The notes: generated by a model not told the origin, from the sequence alone. A DNA stretch of 64,000 nucleotides from Pantoea sp. BAV 3049 (GCF_009765445.1 NZ_WHOY01000031.1:3446158-3510157), one strand, 5' to 3'. Shown: positions 30,308-42,710, counted from the stretch's first letter. Program-made: numbers and translations.

Positions 30308-31518
30308 CCCCAATTGATAAATCCAGCAAACTGGATAACGTTTGTTATGACATCCGCGGTCCGGTGTTAAAAGAAGCAAAGCGACTGGAAGAAGAAGGTA
30401 ATAAAGTCCTCAAGCTGAATATTGGCAACCCTGCCCCGTTTGGTTTTGAAGCGCCCGATGAAATCCTTGTTGATGTGATCCGCAACCTGCCGGGTGCACA
30501 GGGCTATTGTGATTCAAAGGGGCTCTACTCTGCCCGTAAAGCCATCGTTCAGCACTATCAGGCTCGCGGAATGCGCGACATGACCGTGGAAGATGTCTAT
30601 ATCGGCAACGGTGTTTCCGAGCTGATTGTTCAGTCAATGCAGGCATTGCTGAACAGCGGCGACGAGATGCTGGTCCCCGCCCCGGATTACCCACTGTGGA
30701 CTGCGGCAGTGTCGCTTTCCAGCGGCAAAGCCGTGCATTATCTGTGCGATGAGTCGGCTGGCTGGTTCCCGGACCTCGATGATATCCGTAGCAAAATCAC
30801 GCCACGTACCCGCGGTATTGTGATCATCAACCCTAACAACCCAACCGGCGCAGTCTACAGCAAAGAGCTGTTGCTGGAAGTGGTTGAGCTGGCGCGTCAG
30901 CATAACTTGATCATCTTTGCCGATGAAATTTACGACAAAATCCTGTACGACGCGGCTCAGCATCACTCGATTGCCACACTGGCTCCGGACCTGCTGACAA
31001 TCACCTTTAACGGTCTGTCTAAAACCTACCGCGTAGCCGGATTCCGTCAGGGCTGGATGGTGCTTAACGGGCCGAAAAAACATGCCAAAGGGTATATCGA
31101 AGGACTGGAGATGCTGGCCTCAATGCGCCTGTGTGCCAACGTTCCGGCACAGCATGCCATTCAGACTGCACTGGGCGGCTACCAGAGTATCAGCGAATTT
31201 ATCGTGCCGGGTGGCAGGCTGTATGAACAGCGCCAGCGTGCCTGGGAGCTGATCAACGACATCCCTGGCGTCAGCTGCGTGAAACCGGACGGCGCGCTGT
31301 ATATGTTCCCGAAAATCGATGCCAAAAAGTTTAACCTGCATGACGATCAGAAAATGGTGCTGGATTTTCTGCTGCAGGAGAAAGTCCTGCTGGTTCAGGG
31401 CAGCGCCTTTAACTGGCCTTATCCTGACCATGTACGCATTGTGACTCTGCCGCATGTTAATGATCTCGAAATGGCGATTAACAAATTCGGCCGCTTCCTT
31501 GAAAGCTATCGTCAGTAA
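30304..31518 (+). CDS. alaA: Glutamate-pyruvate aminotransferase AlaA
   Basis: AlaA is the main alanine-forming transaminase (glutamate + pyruvate to alanine + 2-oxoglutarate) in E. coli and a fold-type I PLP enzyme. The 404-residue protein has PLP Lys240 in FNGLSKTYRVAGFR, the conserved NPNNPTGAVY and ADEIYDKILYD. It starts GMTPIDKSS-like (MTPIDKSSKLDNVCYDIRGPV). A candidate 17-codon leader ORF ends inside its start codon. Confidence 0.96.
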   Translation: MTPIDKSSKLDNVCYDIRGPVLKEAKRLEEEGNKVLKLNIGNPAPFGFEAPDEILVDVIRNLPGAQGYCDSKGLYSARKAIVQHYQARGMRDMTVEDVYIGNGVSELIVQSMQALLNSGDEMLVPAPDYPLWTAAVSLSSGKAVHYLCDESAGWFPDLDDIRSKITPRTRGIVIINPNNPTGAVYSKELLLEVVELARQHNLIIFADEIYDKILYDAAQHHSIATLAPDLLTITFNGLSKTYRVAGFRQGWMVLNGPKKHAKGYIEGLEMLASMRLCANVPAQHAIQTALGGYQSISEFIVPGGRLYEQRQRAWELINDIPGVSCVKPDGALYMFPKIDAKKFNLHDDQKMVLDFLLQEKVLLVQGSAFNWPYPDHVRIVTLPHVNDLEMAINKFGRFLESYRQ

Positions 31519-31642
31519 CCGCCCTGCCTCCCGGTAAGCGGGGCAATCGTCAGTACTGCATCTTGCAGGGTGATAAGGTTATACTGGGTGACCGGAGCTG
31601 AATTCTGGCTCCGCTCTCCCTGCCACAGGAAAACCACATCTC

Positions 31643-32239
31643 ATGAATCAGAGCCATTTTTTCGCCCATCTTTCCCGTCTGAAGCTGATCAACCGCTGGC
31701 CGCTGATGCGCAATGTACGCACCGAGAACGTCTCTGAACACAGTTTGCAGGTTGCGATGGTCGCGCATGCGCTGGCAGTGATTAAAAATCAGAAATTCAA
31801 CGGCAATCTTAACGCCGAACGAATCGCGCTGATGGCGATGTATCACGACGCCAGCGAGGTACTGACCGGTGATCTGCCTACTCCGGTAAAGTATTACAAC
31901 GCGCAGATCGCCCATGAATATAAGAAAATAGAGAAGATTGCCCAGCTGAAGCTGATCGAGATGCTGCCGGAAGAGCTGCGCAACGCTTACCGCCCGCTGC
32001 TGGACGAGCACCAGCGCAGTGAAGATGAGATGGCTATCGTTAAACAGGCTGATGCGCTGTGTGCCTATCTGAAGTGTCTTGAAGAGCTTTCTGCGGGAAA
32101 CCACGAGTTTCAGCTGGCTAAAGCCAGGCTGGAGAAAACCCTCAGCGCACGCCACAGCCCGGAGATGGACTACTTCGTCGAGGTGTTTGTCCCCAGCTTC
32201 AACCTGTCGCTGGATGAGATCAGCCAGGAATCACTGTAA
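31643..32239 (+). CDS. yfbR: 5'-deoxynucleotidase YfbR
   Basis: YfbR is a metal-dependent HD-domain phosphohydrolase that removes phosphate from 5'-deoxyribonucleoside monophosphates, with a role in dUMP supply. The 198-residue protein keeps the metal and catalytic residues at the E. coli positions: His33 (SEHSLQ), His68-Asp69 (MYHDASE), Glu72, Asp77 and Asp137 (QADALCAY). It converges on yfbS, whose stop lies four bases away. Confidence 0.96.
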   Translation: MNQSHFFAHLSRLKLINRWPLMRNVRTENVSEHSLQVAMVAHALAVIKNQKFNGNLNAERIALMAMYHDASEVLTGDLPTPVKYYNAQIAHEYKKIEKIAQLKLIEMLPEELRNAYRPLLDEHQRSEDEMAIVKQADALCAYLKCLEELSAGNHEFQLAKARLEKTLSARHSPEMDYFVEVFVPSFNLSLDEISQESL

Positions 32240-32242
32240 CGT

Positions 32243-34075
32243 TTAAAACGGGAACAGCACCGGCACCAGCAGTACGCTGACCACCATAATCAGCAGAGTG
32301 AACGGTACGCCAATCTTCACAAAATCGCTGAAGCGATAGCCCCCCGGTCCCAGCACCAACGTGTTCACTGGCGAAGAGACCGGCGTCATAAAGGCTGCTG
32401 AAGCCGCCACCGCGATAATCAGGGTGAACGGATAGGGAGAGACGCCCATCTGCTGAGCGGCGGCTACGCCAATCGGTGCCATCAGTACCGCCGTGGCAGT
32501 GTTGGAAATAAACAGGCCGATTGTGGCGCACAACACAAACAGGCAAAGCAGCATCACATGCGGGCTTCGCCCTCCCGCCAGATCCATCAGCCCGTCCACA
32601 ATCAGCTTTACTCCTCCCGTTTTCTGCAACGCCAGCGCAAAAGGCATCATGCCGACAATCAGAATAATGCTCGGCCAGTGGATAGCCTTGTAGGCGCTAT
32701 CCATATCGATACAGCGAAACTTACCCATCAGCAGACAGGCGATCACCGCGGCAATCGGATTGGGGATTTCGTTGGTCAGCATCATCGCCACCATCAGCGC
32801 CAGACAGAAGATAGCATGGGGTGCCTGACTGTTGGCAGGAGCAACGTCATCCACCTCGGCGGGAATGTTCAGAACAATCAAATCTCGCTTCTGCTGCTGC
32901 AACTGAGTGATTTTTTTCCAGTCGCCAATCGCCAGCAGGCAGTCGCCCAGCTCCAGCGCCAGATCGTTAAGCGCCCCTTCCATCACTTGGCCACGGCGAC
33001 GTACGCCAATCACGCTGACGCCAAAGCGCGAGCGAAAGGCGATTTCCCGCAGGGTTTTACCCTGCAGCGCCGAATCAGGGATAACCAGCACCTCGGCCAT
33101 GCCCACGTCCTGTGCACGGTCGGAGAAATATTCGCCGCGCAGGATCATCGGCTCCAGAAGGTTTTCACTACAGAACTCACGCAGGTCGATCCCTGCCGCA
33201 GACATGTCAATCAACAGGACGTCGCGGGAGTAAAACTCGGTCGTGCCGGTTACCGGAACCATCACCCGACGAAACTTACGCCAGCGTTCCAGCCCCACCA
33301 CGTTAATACCGAAGCGCTGACGCAGCTGGAGGTCATCCAACGGCCGGCCGATCAAAGGCGACCCCGGACGCACCGCTAACCTGCGTGCCCTGCCACTCAG
33401 CTTATAGTCACGGATCAGATCGCGAAACGTTCTTCTTACGCGCTTTTTTGCCACGTCCTGGTTGTCCGGCGTCACCAGCCAGAAACGGGCCACCAACATA
33501 TAACCGATCCCCAGCACCAGCGCCACCAGCCCGACGGGCGTCACGTCGAAAAAACCAAAACCCTGCAGCCCTTCGCGCAACAGTTCGCTATTCACCACCA
33601 GGTTTGGCGGGGTGGCGACCAGCGTCATCATGCCACTGATTAATCCTGCAAAGCTGAGCGGCATCATCAGCCGTCCGGGTGAAGTTTTCATTTTGGTGGC
33701 CACGCCAATCACCACCGGAATGAAGATCGCCACCACCCCGGTGGAGCTCATAAACGCCCCCAGTCCGGCAACGGTGACCATCAGCAGCACCAGCATTTTG
33801 GTTTCGCTGCTGCCAGCCATTTTGATCAGCCACTCGCCCATCTTCAGCGCCACGCCGGTGCGCACCAGCCCCTCGCCTATCACGAACAGAGCGGCAATCA
33901 GGATGACATTCGGGTCGCTGAAGCCCATGGTGGCTTCCTGCAGGGTCAGCGTACCACTGAGGACAAACGCGACAATAACCAGCAGCGCCACTACGTCCAT
34001 ACGCAGTTTGCCGCTGATAAAAAGCAGAATGGCAATAACTAACAGGCTGATAACCCAGACCAGTTCTTTGTTCAC
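32243..34075 (-). CDS. yfbS: SLC13/DASS-family transporter YfbS with two RCK_C domains
   Basis: The 610-residue inner-membrane protein has N-terminal helices (residues 1-190), two RCK_C/TrkA-C domains in the middle (about 205-380; [19 protein letters not shown] and [19 protein letters not shown]) and a second helix block to the end. [13 protein letters not shown] and [15 protein letters not shown] are typical of the Na+/sulfate-dicarboxylate (CitMHS/DASS) fold. The substrate is unknown. The start codon is GTG (34073-34075) and its ribosome-binding site is weak. Confidence 0.92.
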   Translation of the reverse strand: MNKELVWVISLLVIAILLFISGKLRMDVVALLVIVAFVLSGTLTLQEATMGFSDPNVILIAALFVIGEGLVRTGVALKMGEWLIKMAGSSETKMLVLLMVTVAGLGAFMSSTGVVAIFIPVVIGVATKMKTSPGRLMMPLSFAGLISGMMTLVATPPNLVVNSELLREGLQGFGFFDVTPVGLVALVLGIGYMLVARFWLVTPDNQDVAKKRVRRTFRDLIRDYKLSGRARRLAVRPGSPLIGRPLDDLQLRQRFGINVVGLERWRKFRRVMVPVTGTTEFYSRDVLLIDMSAAGIDLREFCSENLLEPMILRGEYFSDRAQDVGMAEVLVIPDSALQGKTLREIAFRSRFGVSVIGVRRRGQVMEGALNDLALELGDCLLAIGDWKKITQLQQQKRDLIVLNIPAEVDDVAPANSQAPHAIFCLALMVAMMLTNEIPNPIAAVIACLLMGKFRCIDMDSAYKAIHWPSIILIVGMMPFALALQKTGGVKLIVDGLMDLAGGRSPHVMLLCLFVLCATIGLFISNTATAVLMAPIGVAAAQQMGVSPYPFTLIIAVAASAAFMTPVSSPVNTLVLGPGGYRFSDFVKIGVPFTLLIMVVSVLLVPVLFPF

Positions 34076-34117
34076 AATTGATCTCTGTACTAGGAGGAAA
34101 TGTCACAGAGAATGCCA

Positions 34118-34144
34118 TAAAACAAACCCCGCTGATGCGGGGCT
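34118..34144 (-). terminator. Rho-independent terminator after hxpA
   Basis: Minus-strand stem CCCCGC/GCGGGG (extended by G-C) with loop ATCA is followed by TTTGTTTT. It lies 10 bp past the hxpA stop, before yfbS. Confidence 0.8.
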
Positions 34145-34154
34145 AAATCATATC

Positions 34155-34814
34155 TTAGTGCTTTCGATGAACATCAATCATGCCGTCAGGATTTTTATGG
34201 ATCACCAGCTCTTCCAGCGAGTTGAGCAGCATATCCACCTCCTCCAGACGCGGCGAACCTGCGGGCGCGTTGACGGCTATCACGTGACAGCCTGCTGCCA
34301 GGCCTGAAAGGATCCCGGCCGCTGCATCTTCCACCACCACACACTCTTCCGGCTCCAGCTCCAGCAGTTGCGCACCAAGCAGGTAAGCATCTGGTGCAGG
34401 CTTGCCGTTTTGCACGCGCTCAGCGGTAACGAACTCTTCAGGCTCAGGCAGTCCGGCAGCCCTGCGGCGGGCCGAAGCAACCGGCACTGAACCGGAAGTG
34501 ACGATGGCCCAGGGAATATCCAGCTCGTTCAGCGTGTAAAGCAGCTGTAACGCACCAGGCAGGGCAACAATCCCATCGGTATCTTCTGCTTCGATTCTTT
34601 CCAGCGCGAAGAATTCCTGCTGGATAGCTTCTTCCGAAGCACCGGCCATAAAGTGTCGCAGTGAGGTAATAGCCTGCTTGCCGTGAATGAAGTTAAGCAC
34701 TTCATCAGCGGCGATATCATGCCGCTTAGCCCAGTTAACCCAGGCGCGTTCGACCACCGGTAATGAATCCACCAGCGTGCCATCCAGATCAAACAGAAAA
34801 CCTTTACACTTCAC
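34155..34814 (-). CDS. hxpA: HAD-family sugar phosphatase HxpA (YfbT)
   Basis: HxpA dephosphorylates hexose and other sugar phosphates. The start is taken as GTG at 34814 (VKCKGFLFDLDGTLVDS): AAGGA lies seven bases upstream and the 219-residue length matches E. coli (216), whereas a start 16 codons upstream would run into yfbU. Catalytic Asp residues are in FDLDGT, then TSG, the Lys in RVQNGKPAPDAY and VVVEDAAAG complete the HAD motifs. It lies 13 bp past the yfbU stop. Confidence 0.92.
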   Translation of the reverse strand: MKCKGFLFDLDGTLVDSLPVVERAWVNWAKRHDIAADEVLNFIHGKQAITSLRHFMAGASEEAIQQEFFALERIEAEDTDGIVALPGALQLLYTLNELDIPWAIVTSGSVPVASARRRAAGLPEPEEFVTAERVQNGKPAPDAYLLGAQLLELEPEECVVVEDAAAGILSGLAAGCHVIAVNAPAGSPRLEEVDMLLNSLEELVIHKNPDGMIDVHRKH

Positions 34815-34827
34815 TGCGCTTTCCTTC

Positions 34828-35322
34828 TCAGGCGTTGATAATTTGCGCGATCTCGTTCGCACTTAAATGATACTGTCTTGGGCAAGTGTGCCACACGGTC
34901 AGCATGCGTTGATATTTTTCCCACATCGGCGTCTGCGCGTTAAAGCCATGAGTCCCGGAGTCGAAATGGGTGTAGCGTCCTTCCACATTGACCATAAACC
35001 GCACGTATCCCAGATAGCGGGCTTCCGTCGCGGCATCAAAGCCCAGGAAGGCCAGTCGGCGTTCTTCAATGGCGGAGGGCTCTTTCAGATTTGTCCAGGA
35101 CACGTGCAGCGCGTGATGCAGCTCCATGATGTCGATAATAGTGCGGCAGACCGCCTCAGTTAGCTGGCCAAACTCACGGTCCAGCTCGCGCATCTGCAGG
35201 CCATAACCCCGTTCAATGATGGTTTGCTGGCGACGATAGCGTTCGGCGTTATCCGGATCGAGCATGCTCATCATTTTATACTGGTTGGAGAGGATCAGCC
35301 GTTGGGCGTTGGTCATTTCCAT
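34828..35322 (-). CDS. yfbU: UPF0304 family protein YfbU
   Basis: The 164-residue product matches E. coli YfbU from [18 protein letters not shown] to NEIAQIINA. The ATG at 35322 is six bases from AGGAG; the ATG at 35325 is closer but leaves too little space. Function is not known in detail; E. coli YfbU has been linked to MazF-dependent death. It forms a short run with hxpA. Confidence 0.93.
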   Translation of the reverse strand: MEMTNAQRLILSNQYKMMSMLDPDNAERYRRQQTIIERGYGLQMRELDREFGQLTEAVCRTIIDIMELHHALHVSWTNLKEPSAIEERRLAFLGFDAATEARYLGYVRFMVNVEGRYTHFDSGTHGFNAQTPMWEKYQRMLTVWHTCPRQYHLSANEIAQIINA

Positions 35323-35467
35323 CATTCGCTCCTGTGTCATAAGGACAAGATAAAAGTTAGGGGGATGACGCAAGGATCGCATAACCAGCATTAACGCGGC
35401 ACAGCAAACAAACGCTTCTTTGATTTAGACCGGGTTTTCACCTGTAAACAGTAAGCCCCCGGATTGA

Positions 35468-35920
35468 TTACAGATCGTCGAGGAAGGTTTTATCCAACTG
35501 TTTAAAGGCCCGTTTCAGCACATCAGCCAGCGACTGATAGGTCGGCTTACCTTCCACCGGGGCCAGCGCCTGGCCGGCAGCCAGAAGCTTTTCGCGCACG
35601 TCATGGAACCAGCTCAGCAGCGCAGGTGGCAAAGGGGTGACCGAACGCTTGCCTAACCACCACAATCCCTGCATCGGCAGGCTGCAGGCAAACAGCGCGG
35701 TGGCCACGGCCGGACCCAGCTGCCCGCCCAGCGCGATTTGCCAGCTCATGGCAAATACGGCCAGCGGCGGCATAAAGCGAATGGCAAATCGGGTGGCTTT
35801 GCTGACCCGATTTTCCGGAAACATTGGGGCGAGGCGCTTATCGACAGGCCATGTCTTCATATAATGCTGTCCGTGCTGGAACAGTTTAAACCAACCGACA
35901 GTGCCGGATTCATTAGCCAT
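35468..35920 (-). CDS. yfbV: YfbV (UPF0208), terminus-region insulation protein
   Basis: The 150-residue inner-membrane protein has two hydrophobic segments around residues 40-85 ([20 protein letters not shown] and [17 protein letters not shown]). E. coli YfbV limits the spread of terminus constraints into the neighbouring macrodomain with MatP. The ATG at 35920 (MANESGTVG) has GAGG seven bases upstream; a TTG at 35932 is less likely. It is divergent from ackA. Confidence 0.92.
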   Translation of the reverse strand: MANESGTVGWFKLFQHGQHYMKTWPVDKRLAPMFPENRVSKATRFAIRFMPPLAVFAMSWQIALGGQLGPAVATALFACSLPMQGLWWLGKRSVTPLPPALLSWFHDVREKLLAAGQALAPVEGKPTYQSLADVLKRAFKQLDKTFLDDL

Positions 35921-36253
35921 GGCTGACCTCAACTTCGAAGATAAAAATTAAACTAAAAACGTAACTCAACAACTTTACCTTACATCTTTCAAAATATTTT
36001 GTCTTTAAGGGGCACACTGGTTATCCTGTGCGCGATTGTTGTCTGGGCGTTATGACCATGCTGCCAGTCTGATGGAGTGTGCTCCGGCAACACGGCAGAA
36101 TTCAAAAAATCACAGCATTTTTATGAGATTTTTTTGCTTTCGGACAAAATTTACCGACAGCATGATATTCATCATTAATGTACCAGCTTTCATGCGCTAC
36201 GCTGATAGTCTGATTGAGTTTTTTTTCACCACTTTTAACCAATAGGACCTTCC
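35921..36253. other. Divergent yfbV-ackA promoter region
   Basis: A 333-bp region with no gene. It becomes A+T-rich near ackA and ends with AGGACC before the ackA ATG. Promoters for both genes are expected here; no operator was recognised with confidence. Confidence 0.5.
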
Positions 36254-37456
36254 ATGTCGAGTAAGTTAGTTTTGGTTTTAAACTGCGGCAGTTCCTCCCT
36301 GAAATTTGCCATTATCGATCCGGCAAACGGTGAAGAATTCCTTTCCGGTTTAGCCGAATGTTTCCACCTGCCTGAGGCACGGATCAAATGGAAACTTGAT
36401 GGCGCTAAGCAGGAAGCAGCACTGGGTGCTGGCGCAGCCCACAGCGAAGCACTTAACTTCATCGTTAAGTCTATCCTGGCACAAAAACCTGAACTGTCTG
36501 CACAAATCACTGCAATAGGTCATCGTATTGTTCACGGTGGTGAGAAGCTGACTAAGTCAGTCGTTATCAACCAGGAGATCATTCAGGGAATCAAAGACGC
36601 TTCTTCCTTCGCTCCTCTGCATAACCCGGCTCACCTGATCGGGATTGACGAAGCGATGAAGAATTTCCCGCATCTTTCTGACAAGAATGTCGCTGTTTTT
36701 GACACCGCTTTCCATCAGACTATGCCTGAAGAGTCCTATCTTTACGCTCTGCCATACCATCTTTACAAAGATCACGGCGTTCGCCGCTATGGCGCACACG
36801 GCACCAGCCACTATTACGTGACTCACGAAGCGGCCAGAATCATGAACAAGCCGCTGGATCAGCTGAATATCATCACCTGCCACCTTGGCAACGGCGGTTC
36901 CGTTTCCGCAATCCGTAACGGCGAGTGCGTGGATACTTCCATGGGTCTGACCCCGCTTGAAGGCCTGGTGATGGGTACCCGTTCCGGTGATATCGACCCG
37001 GCGATCATTTTCTTCCTCCATGACACGCTGGGAATGAGCGTTGATGCCATTAACAAAATGCTGACCAAAGAGTCCGGCCTGTTGGGCCTGACTGGCGTGA
37101 CCAGCGATTGCCGTTATGTGGAAGATAACTACACCACCAAAGAGGATGCGAAGCGTGCGATGGATGTGTTCTGCCACCGCCTGGCGAAATACATCGGTTC
37201 TTACACTGCGCTGATGGACGGCCGTCTGGATGGCGTGATCTTCACTGGCGGTATCGGTGAGAACGCAGCCATGGTGCGTGAGCTGACCCTGGATAAACTG
37301 GCCCTGCTGGGCTTTGAAGTGGACCACGAGCGCAACCTGGCCGCCCGCTTCGGCAAATCCGGCTTTATCAATAAAGAAGGCACCCGACCGGCCCTGGTGA
37401 TCCCAACCAACGAAGAATTGGTTATCGCCCAGGACGCCAGCCGTCTGACTGCTTAA
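36254..37456 (+). CDS. ackA: Acetate kinase AckA
   Basis: AckA makes ATP and acetate from acetyl phosphate and ADP, and works in reverse during acetate uptake. The 400-residue enzyme has the ASKHA-fold motifs [12 protein letters not shown] near the N-terminus, [18 protein letters not shown]-like [11 protein letters not shown] and FTGGIGENA. It is followed by a strong hairpin and then pta, with which it forms the acetate pathway. Confidence 0.98.
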   Translation: MSSKLVLVLNCGSSSLKFAIIDPANGEEFLSGLAECFHLPEARIKWKLDGAKQEAALGAGAAHSEALNFIVKSILAQKPELSAQITAIGHRIVHGGEKLTKSVVINQEIIQGIKDASSFAPLHNPAHLIGIDEAMKNFPHLSDKNVAVFDTAFHQTMPEESYLYALPYHLYKDHGVRRYGAHGTSHYYVTHEAARIMNKPLDQLNIITCHLGNGGSVSAIRNGECVDTSMGLTPLEGLVMGTRSGDIDPAIIFFLHDTLGMSVDAINKMLTKESGLLGLTGVTSDCRYVEDNYTTKEDAKRAMDVFCHRLAKYIGSYTALMDGRLDGVIFTGGIGENAAMVRELTLDKLALLGFEVDHERNLAARFGKSGFINKEGTRPALVIPTNEELVIAQDASRLTA

Positions 37457-37462
37457 GTAATG

Positions 37463-37494
37463 AACACCGCCAGCCCAGCTGGCGGTGTTGTTTT
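37463..37494 (+). terminator. Hairpin between ackA and pta
   Basis: A perfect 12-bp stem AACACCGCCAGC/GCTGGCGGTGTT with a 3-nt loop is followed by GTTTTCC. It is 7 bp past the ackA stop. It may cut transcription part-way before pta, leaving more ackA than pta message. Confidence 0.7.
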
Positions 37495-37545
37495 CCGACA
37501 CCAAAACAGATAACCGATTGAAGGTTATGACCTGAGAGGTTTACC

Positions 37546-39693
37546 GTGTCCCGTACTATTATGCTTATCCCGACCGGCACCAGCGTCGGTCTTACCAGCA
37601 TCAGCCTCGGCGTTATTCGCGCCATGGAACGCAAAGGCGTACGTCTGAGCGTGTTCAAACCCATCGCCCAGCCGCGTACCGGTGGCGATACGCCTGACCA
37701 GACCACCAATATCATCCGGAAGAACTCCTCGATTCCTGCCGCTGAACCGTTGCAGATGAGCCGGGTTGAGTCGCTGCTGGGCTCTAACCAGCAGGACGTG
37801 CTGATGGAGGAGATCATCGCGCGTTACCATGAGAATACTAAAGACGCTGAAGTGGTGCTGGTTGAAGGCTTAGTCCCGACCCGTAAACACCAGTTTGCCT
37901 CCGCGCTGAACTACGAAATTGCCAAAACGCTGAACGCGGAAATCGTCTTCGTGATGTCGCTGGGTAATGATTCCCCGGCGCAGCTGAAAGAGCGCATCGA
38001 GCTGACTCAAAGCAGCTTCGGCGGCAGCAAAAATAAAAACATCACCGGCGTGATCATTAACAAGCTGAACGCCCCGGTTGACGATCAGGGCCGCACCCGT
38101 CCGGATTTGTCAGAAATCTTCGATGACTCCACCAAAGCCAGCGTGGCAAATATCGATCCGAAGCAGCTGTTTGCTAACAGCCCGTTGCCGGTACTGGGCT
38201 GCGTGCCGTGGAGCTTCGAGCTGATCGCCACCCGCGCCATTGATATGTGCCACCACCTGAATGCAGAAGTGATCAACGAAGGCGATATCGCGACCCGCCG
38301 CGTGAAGTCAGTCACCTTCTGCGCCCGCAGCCTGCCACATATGCTGGAACACTTCCGTCCTGGCTCGCTGCTGGTGACCTCGGCTGACCGTCCAGACGTG
38401 CTGGTTGCGGCCTGTCTGGCGGCGATGAACGGTGTGGAAATTGGTGCGATCCTGCTGACCGGTGGCTACAAAATTGATGAGCCAATTCGCAAGCTGTGCG
38501 AACGCGCCTTCGCCACCGGCCTGCCGGTCTTTATGGTGAAAACCAACACCTGGCAAACCTCCCTGAGCCTGCAGAGCTTCAACCTGGAAGTGCCGAGCGA
38601 CGATACCCAGCGTATCGAGCGGGTGCAGGAGTACGTTGCCAGCCATATCGATTCCGAGTGGATCGAGTCGCTGACTGCTGCCTCCGAGCGCAGCCGCCGC
38701 CTGTCACCACCAGCCTTCCGCTATCAACTGACCGAACTGGCCCGCCAGGCAGGTAAACGTATCGTTCTGCCGGAAGGCGACGAGCCACGCACGGTGAAAG
38801 CCGCCGCCATCTGTGCCGAGCGCGGTATCGCCACCTGTATCCTGTTGGGTAACCCTGACGAAATCCAGCGTGTCGCCGCCGTTCAGGGCGTTGAGCTGGG
38901 CAAAGGGATTGAGATTGTCGATCCTGAAGTGGTGCGTGAAAACTACGTGGCCCGCCTGGTCGAGCTGCGTAAGAGCAAAGGCATGACTGAAGTGGTCGCG
39001 CAGGAGCAGCTGGAAGATAACGTGATGCTCGGCACTATGATGCTGGAGCGCGGTGAAGTGGACGGTCTGGTTTCCGGCGCGGTGCACACCACGGCTAACA
39101 CCATCCGTCCACCGCTGCAGCTGATCAAAACGGCACCAAACAGCTCGCTGGTCTCTTCCGTGTTCTTCATGCTGCTGCCAGAGCAGGTGCTGGTATACGG
39201 TGACTGTGCGATCAACCCGGATCCAAACCCGGAACAGCTGGCCGAAATCGCTATCCAGTCCGCAGATTCCGCCACTGCCTTCGGCATCGAGCCGCGCGTG
39301 GCGATGATCTCCTACTCTACCGGTAACTCCGGCGCGGGTAGCGACGTGGAAAAAGTGCGTGAAGCCACCCGCATCGCGCAGGAAAAACGTCCTGACCTGG
39401 TGATTGACGGTCCTCTGCAGTACGACGCAGCAATCATGGCAGACGTAGCCAAATCCAAAGCGCCGAATTCGCCGGTTGCCGGTCGTGCCACCGTGTTCAT
39501 TTTCCCGGATCTGAACACCGGTAATACCACCTACAAAGCGGTGCAGCGTTCAGCCGACCTGATCTCCATCGGGCCGATGCTGCAGGGTATGCGCAAGCCG
39601 GTCAACGACCTGTCACGCGGAGCGCTGGTTGACGATATCGTTTACACCATCGCCCTGACGGCTATTCAGTCTAAACAGGCTGAAGGTCAGTAA
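37546..39693 (+). CDS. pta: Phosphate acetyltransferase Pta
   Basis: Pta interconverts acetyl-CoA and acetyl phosphate. The 715-residue enzyme is the long enterobacterial form: an N-terminal P-loop-like domain ([15 protein letters not shown]), a central DRTGG-type regulatory domain, and the catalytic C-terminal domain from about residue 390 ([16 protein letters not shown], then [13 protein letters not shown] and [19 protein letters not shown] in part). GTG is not used; the ATG-type start reads [11 protein letters not shown]. It lies 51 bp after the ackA hairpin. Confidence 0.97.
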   Translation: MSRTIMLIPTGTSVGLTSISLGVIRAMERKGVRLSVFKPIAQPRTGGDTPDQTTNIIRKNSSIPAAEPLQMSRVESLLGSNQQDVLMEEIIARYHENTKDAEVVLVEGLVPTRKHQFASALNYEIAKTLNAEIVFVMSLGNDSPAQLKERIELTQSSFGGSKNKNITGVIINKLNAPVDDQGRTRPDLSEIFDDSTKASVANIDPKQLFANSPLPVLGCVPWSFELIATRAIDMCHHLNAEVINEGDIATRRVKSVTFCARSLPHMLEHFRPGSLLVTSADRPDVLVAACLAAMNGVEIGAILLTGGYKIDEPIRKLCERAFATGLPVFMVKTNTWQTSLSLQSFNLEVPSDDTQRIERVQEYVASHIDSEWIESLTAASERSRRLSPPAFRYQLTELARQAGKRIVLPEGDEPRTVKAAAICAERGIATCILLGNPDEIQRVAAVQGVELGKGIEIVDPEVVRENYVARLVELRKSKGMTEVVAQEQLEDNVMLGTMMLERGEVDGLVSGAVHTTANTIRPPLQLIKTAPNSSLVSSVFFMLLPEQVLVYGDCAINPDPNPEQLAEIAIQSADSATAFGIEPRVAMISYSTGNSGAGSDVEKVREATRIAQEKRPDLVIDGPLQYDAAIMADVAKSKAPNSPVAGRATVFIFPDLNTGNTTYKAVQRSADLISIGPMLQGMRKPVNDLSRGALVDDIVYTIALTAIQSKQAEGQ

Positions 39694-39715
39694 AACAGCC
39701 CGCTGTCAGTAACAG

Positions 39716-39747
39716 AAAAGGCCGCTTATGCGGCCTTTTTTATTTTA
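39716..39747 (+). terminator. Rho-independent terminator after pta
   Basis: The stem AAAAGGCCGC/GCGGCCTTTT with loop TTAT runs into TTATTTT, about 23 bp past the pta stop. Confidence 0.9.
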
Positions 39748-39874
39748 AGTAGAATACCTCAACGCCATCACCGGGCCAGTTCAGTGAACTACCAGCGCTG
39801 ACCAGGCTATATTACACGAGGCTCTTTCAATCTGTACCAGCTAAGTGCGCGAAGAAGCCTTCTCAGCCGGTTAT

Positions 39875-40414
39875 TTATGCCTGAGAAACAGCCGCTGAGC
39901 GGCCCTGCTCGTTATTACGGCTGAGCCACAGGGAGAGTGCCTTCAGCGAGTCATCGGTGAACTCATCACAGCGTGCGGTGATCTCTTCCGGCGTCATCCA
40001 GAACACTTCATCCACTTCTTCTTCCTGCATGGCAAACGGCCCGTGCGAGACGCAACTGAACAATCCACCCCAGACGCGGCAGTGTTGATCTTCAAAGTAG
40101 AACACGCCGTGCTCCGCGAACGGCACATCAGCAATGCCCAGCTCTTCTTCCGCTTCACGGCGCGCAGATTCCAGCAGTTCCTCGCCGCTCTGCACCACGC
40201 CACCGGCAGTGGCATCCAGCATGCCCGGCATAAAGTCTTTTATTTCAGTGCGGCGCTGGACCAGAATTTTACCCATGCCATCGTGAACCACGATGTAGGT
40301 CGCGCGATGGCGCAAACATTGTGCCCGCATTTGCGCACGGCTGGACTGTGCAATAACCTCGTTATCTTCGCTAACGATATCCACCCACTCCGTGCCGCTG
40401 TCTTGCTCCACCAT
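39875..40414 (-). CDS. yfcD: Nudix hydrolase YfcD
   Basis: The 179-residue protein contains a complete Nudix box, [24 protein letters not shown], described here by its Gly, the REAEEEL core and flanking residues at about 90-112. It otherwise tracks E. coli YfcD ([32 protein letters not shown]). The substrate is unknown. It is convergent with pta; about 127 bp separate the pta terminator from its stop. Confidence 0.93.
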   Translation of the reverse strand: MVEQDSGTEWVDIVSEDNEVIAQSSRAQMRAQCLRHRATYIVVHDGMGKILVQRRTEIKDFMPGMLDATAGGVVQSGEELLESARREAEEELGIADVPFAEHGVFYFEDQHCRVWGGLFSCVSHGPFAMQEEEVDEVFWMTPEEITARCDEFTDDSLKALSLWLSRNNEQGRSAAVSQA

Positions 40415-40507
40415 CCGTAACCCTTATCTGTTCTGGCGCCTCAGCGCTCGTTTACCCTTGCCCGCACAGTGTGCCACGGGCCGTTAAAAAATTATAATCC
40501 CACGGTG

Positions 40508-41338
<831 letters not shown>

Positions 41339-41394
41339 CTAAGCTGAATAGCGGGCTGTTGGCTTTTTTACTTCATCTCTTAAGGACAGACAAC

Positions 41395-42288
41395 ATGCAC
41401 ATTTTACTCACGGGCGGAACCGGCCTGATTGGCAGTCACCTTATTCCCCGCCTGCTACAGCGCGGCTTCCAGGTCAGCGTGGTCACCCGCGACGTGGCCA
41501 GCGCACGAAAAAAACTCGGCGACACGGTCAACCTGTGGTCAGGACTCGACCAGCAGCGAGATCTGGACGGGATCGATGCAGTGATCAATCTGGCAGGTGA
41601 ACCGATTGCCGACAAACGCTGGACAGAGCACCAGAAACAACAGCTCTGTGAGAGCCGCTGGCAGATCACCGAGCGGCTGGCGGCGCTGATCAATGGCAGC
41701 ACGTCACCTCCGGCCGTTTTCATCTCTGGTTCGGCCACGGGCTATTACGGTGATACCGGGGACCTGGTATTAACCGAGGACGATCCGGGGCATGAAGAGT
41801 TCACCCATACGCTCTGCGCCCATTGGGAAGCGTTAGCGCTGGCAGCAGAAAGTGAAAGAACGCGGGTTTGCCTGCTGCGAACCGGCGTTGTGCTGGCAAA
41901 GGAAGGCGGTGCATTGAGCAAAATGAAGCTGCCCTTTAAGCTTGGCATCGGCGGTCCCTTAGGCAACGGCAAACAGTACATGCCCTGGATCCATCTGGAC
42001 GATATGCTCAACGCCATTCTCTGGCTGCTGGACAACAAAAACCTGCGCGGCCCATTCAATATGGTGGCACCGTATGCCGTGCGCAATGAACAGTTTGCCG
42101 CCACGCTGGGGCATGCCCTGCACCGTCCGGCCTTTATGCGCACGCCCGCCAGCGCCATCAAACTGATGATGGGCGAATCGTCGGTACTGGTGCTCGGCGG
42201 TCAGCATGTGCTGCCCAAGCGGCTGGAGGAGTCAGGATTTACCTTCCGCTGGTATCAGCTGGATGAAGCGCTGGAAGATGTGATGTAA
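41395..42288 (+). CDS. yfcH: SDR/epimerase-like protein YfcH
   Basis: The 297-residue protein is an NAD(P)-binding Rossmann protein of the SDR39U1/YfcH group. It starts at ATG 41395 ([20 protein letters not shown]); the open frame upstream lacks conservation. [12 protein letters not shown] holds the YxxxK-like region, and a DUF1731 C-domain ends [21 protein letters not shown]. No reaction is known with certainty. It is divergent from yfcF. Confidence 0.93.
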   Translation: MHILLTGGTGLIGSHLIPRLLQRGFQVSVVTRDVASARKKLGDTVNLWSGLDQQRDLDGIDAVINLAGEPIADKRWTEHQKQQLCESRWQITERLAALINGSTSPPAVFISGSATGYYGDTGDLVLTEDDPGHEEFTHTLCAHWEALALAAESERTRVCLLRTGVVLAKEGGALSKMKLPFKLGIGGPLGNGKQYMPWIHLDDMLNAILWLLDNKNLRGPFNMVAPYAVRNEQFAATLGHALHRPAFMRTPASAIKLMMGESSVLVLGGQHVLPKRLEESGFTFRWYQLDEALEDVM

Positions 42289-42336
42289 GCTCTGGCAGCA
42301 TGAGAGTTTCAAATCAGCTATCAGCAAGGCTTAATC

Positions 42337-42699
42337 ATGAAAAAAGTCAGTATCCTGGCCCTACTTTTCATTCTTACCGGATGTGTCGATCTTGATCAGG
42401 TCATACTGCATCCGGAACTGAAAACAGCTTATTTTAACGGGCATCCCCGCCAGGTCGAAAACTGCCTGGACAGCGCAGCATTGAACAGGAATTTATCATT
42501 AAGGGAAGATGACCCTTTCTCGAATGGAGATAAGCGGTTTAATTTATTCAGAAAAGATGGCGAACATATCGCATCAATTGATGATCAGGCTTTTGGTAAA
42601 GATCAAACCAGCGTTAATTTTTATTACGTTCGCAACGACCCTGACGCATTCGCTTCAATAACTGCAATGATTGAGCAATGCAAAAAATCTCTCTACTGA
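42337..42699 (+). CDS. Small outer-membrane or periplasmic lipoprotein of unknown function
   Basis: The 120-residue product has a classical lipoprotein signal: MKKVS, a hydrophobic core and the lipobox LTGC with Cys16 as the lipidation site. The next residues are V-D-L; Asp at position +3, not +2, leaves sorting uncertain but favours the outer membrane. The mature part is polar with two further cysteines (NCLDS, EQCKKS) that could form a disulphide. AAGG lies seven bases before the ATG. It stands where E. coli has folX/yfcI-type genes and resembles none that can be named here. Composition is more A+T-rich than its neighbours. Confidence 0.75.
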   Translation: MKKVSILALLFILTGCVDLDQVILHPELKTAYFNGHPRQVENCLDSAALNRNLSLREDDPFSNGDKRFNLFRKDGEHIASIDDQAFGKDQTSVNFYYVRNDPDAFASITAMIEQCKKSLY

Positions 42700-42710
42700 T
42701 CCTGAAGCAG

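Noticed and set aside
31519..31560. Imperfect hairpin after alaA as a terminator
   Set aside because: Stem has a bulge and no T-run follows.
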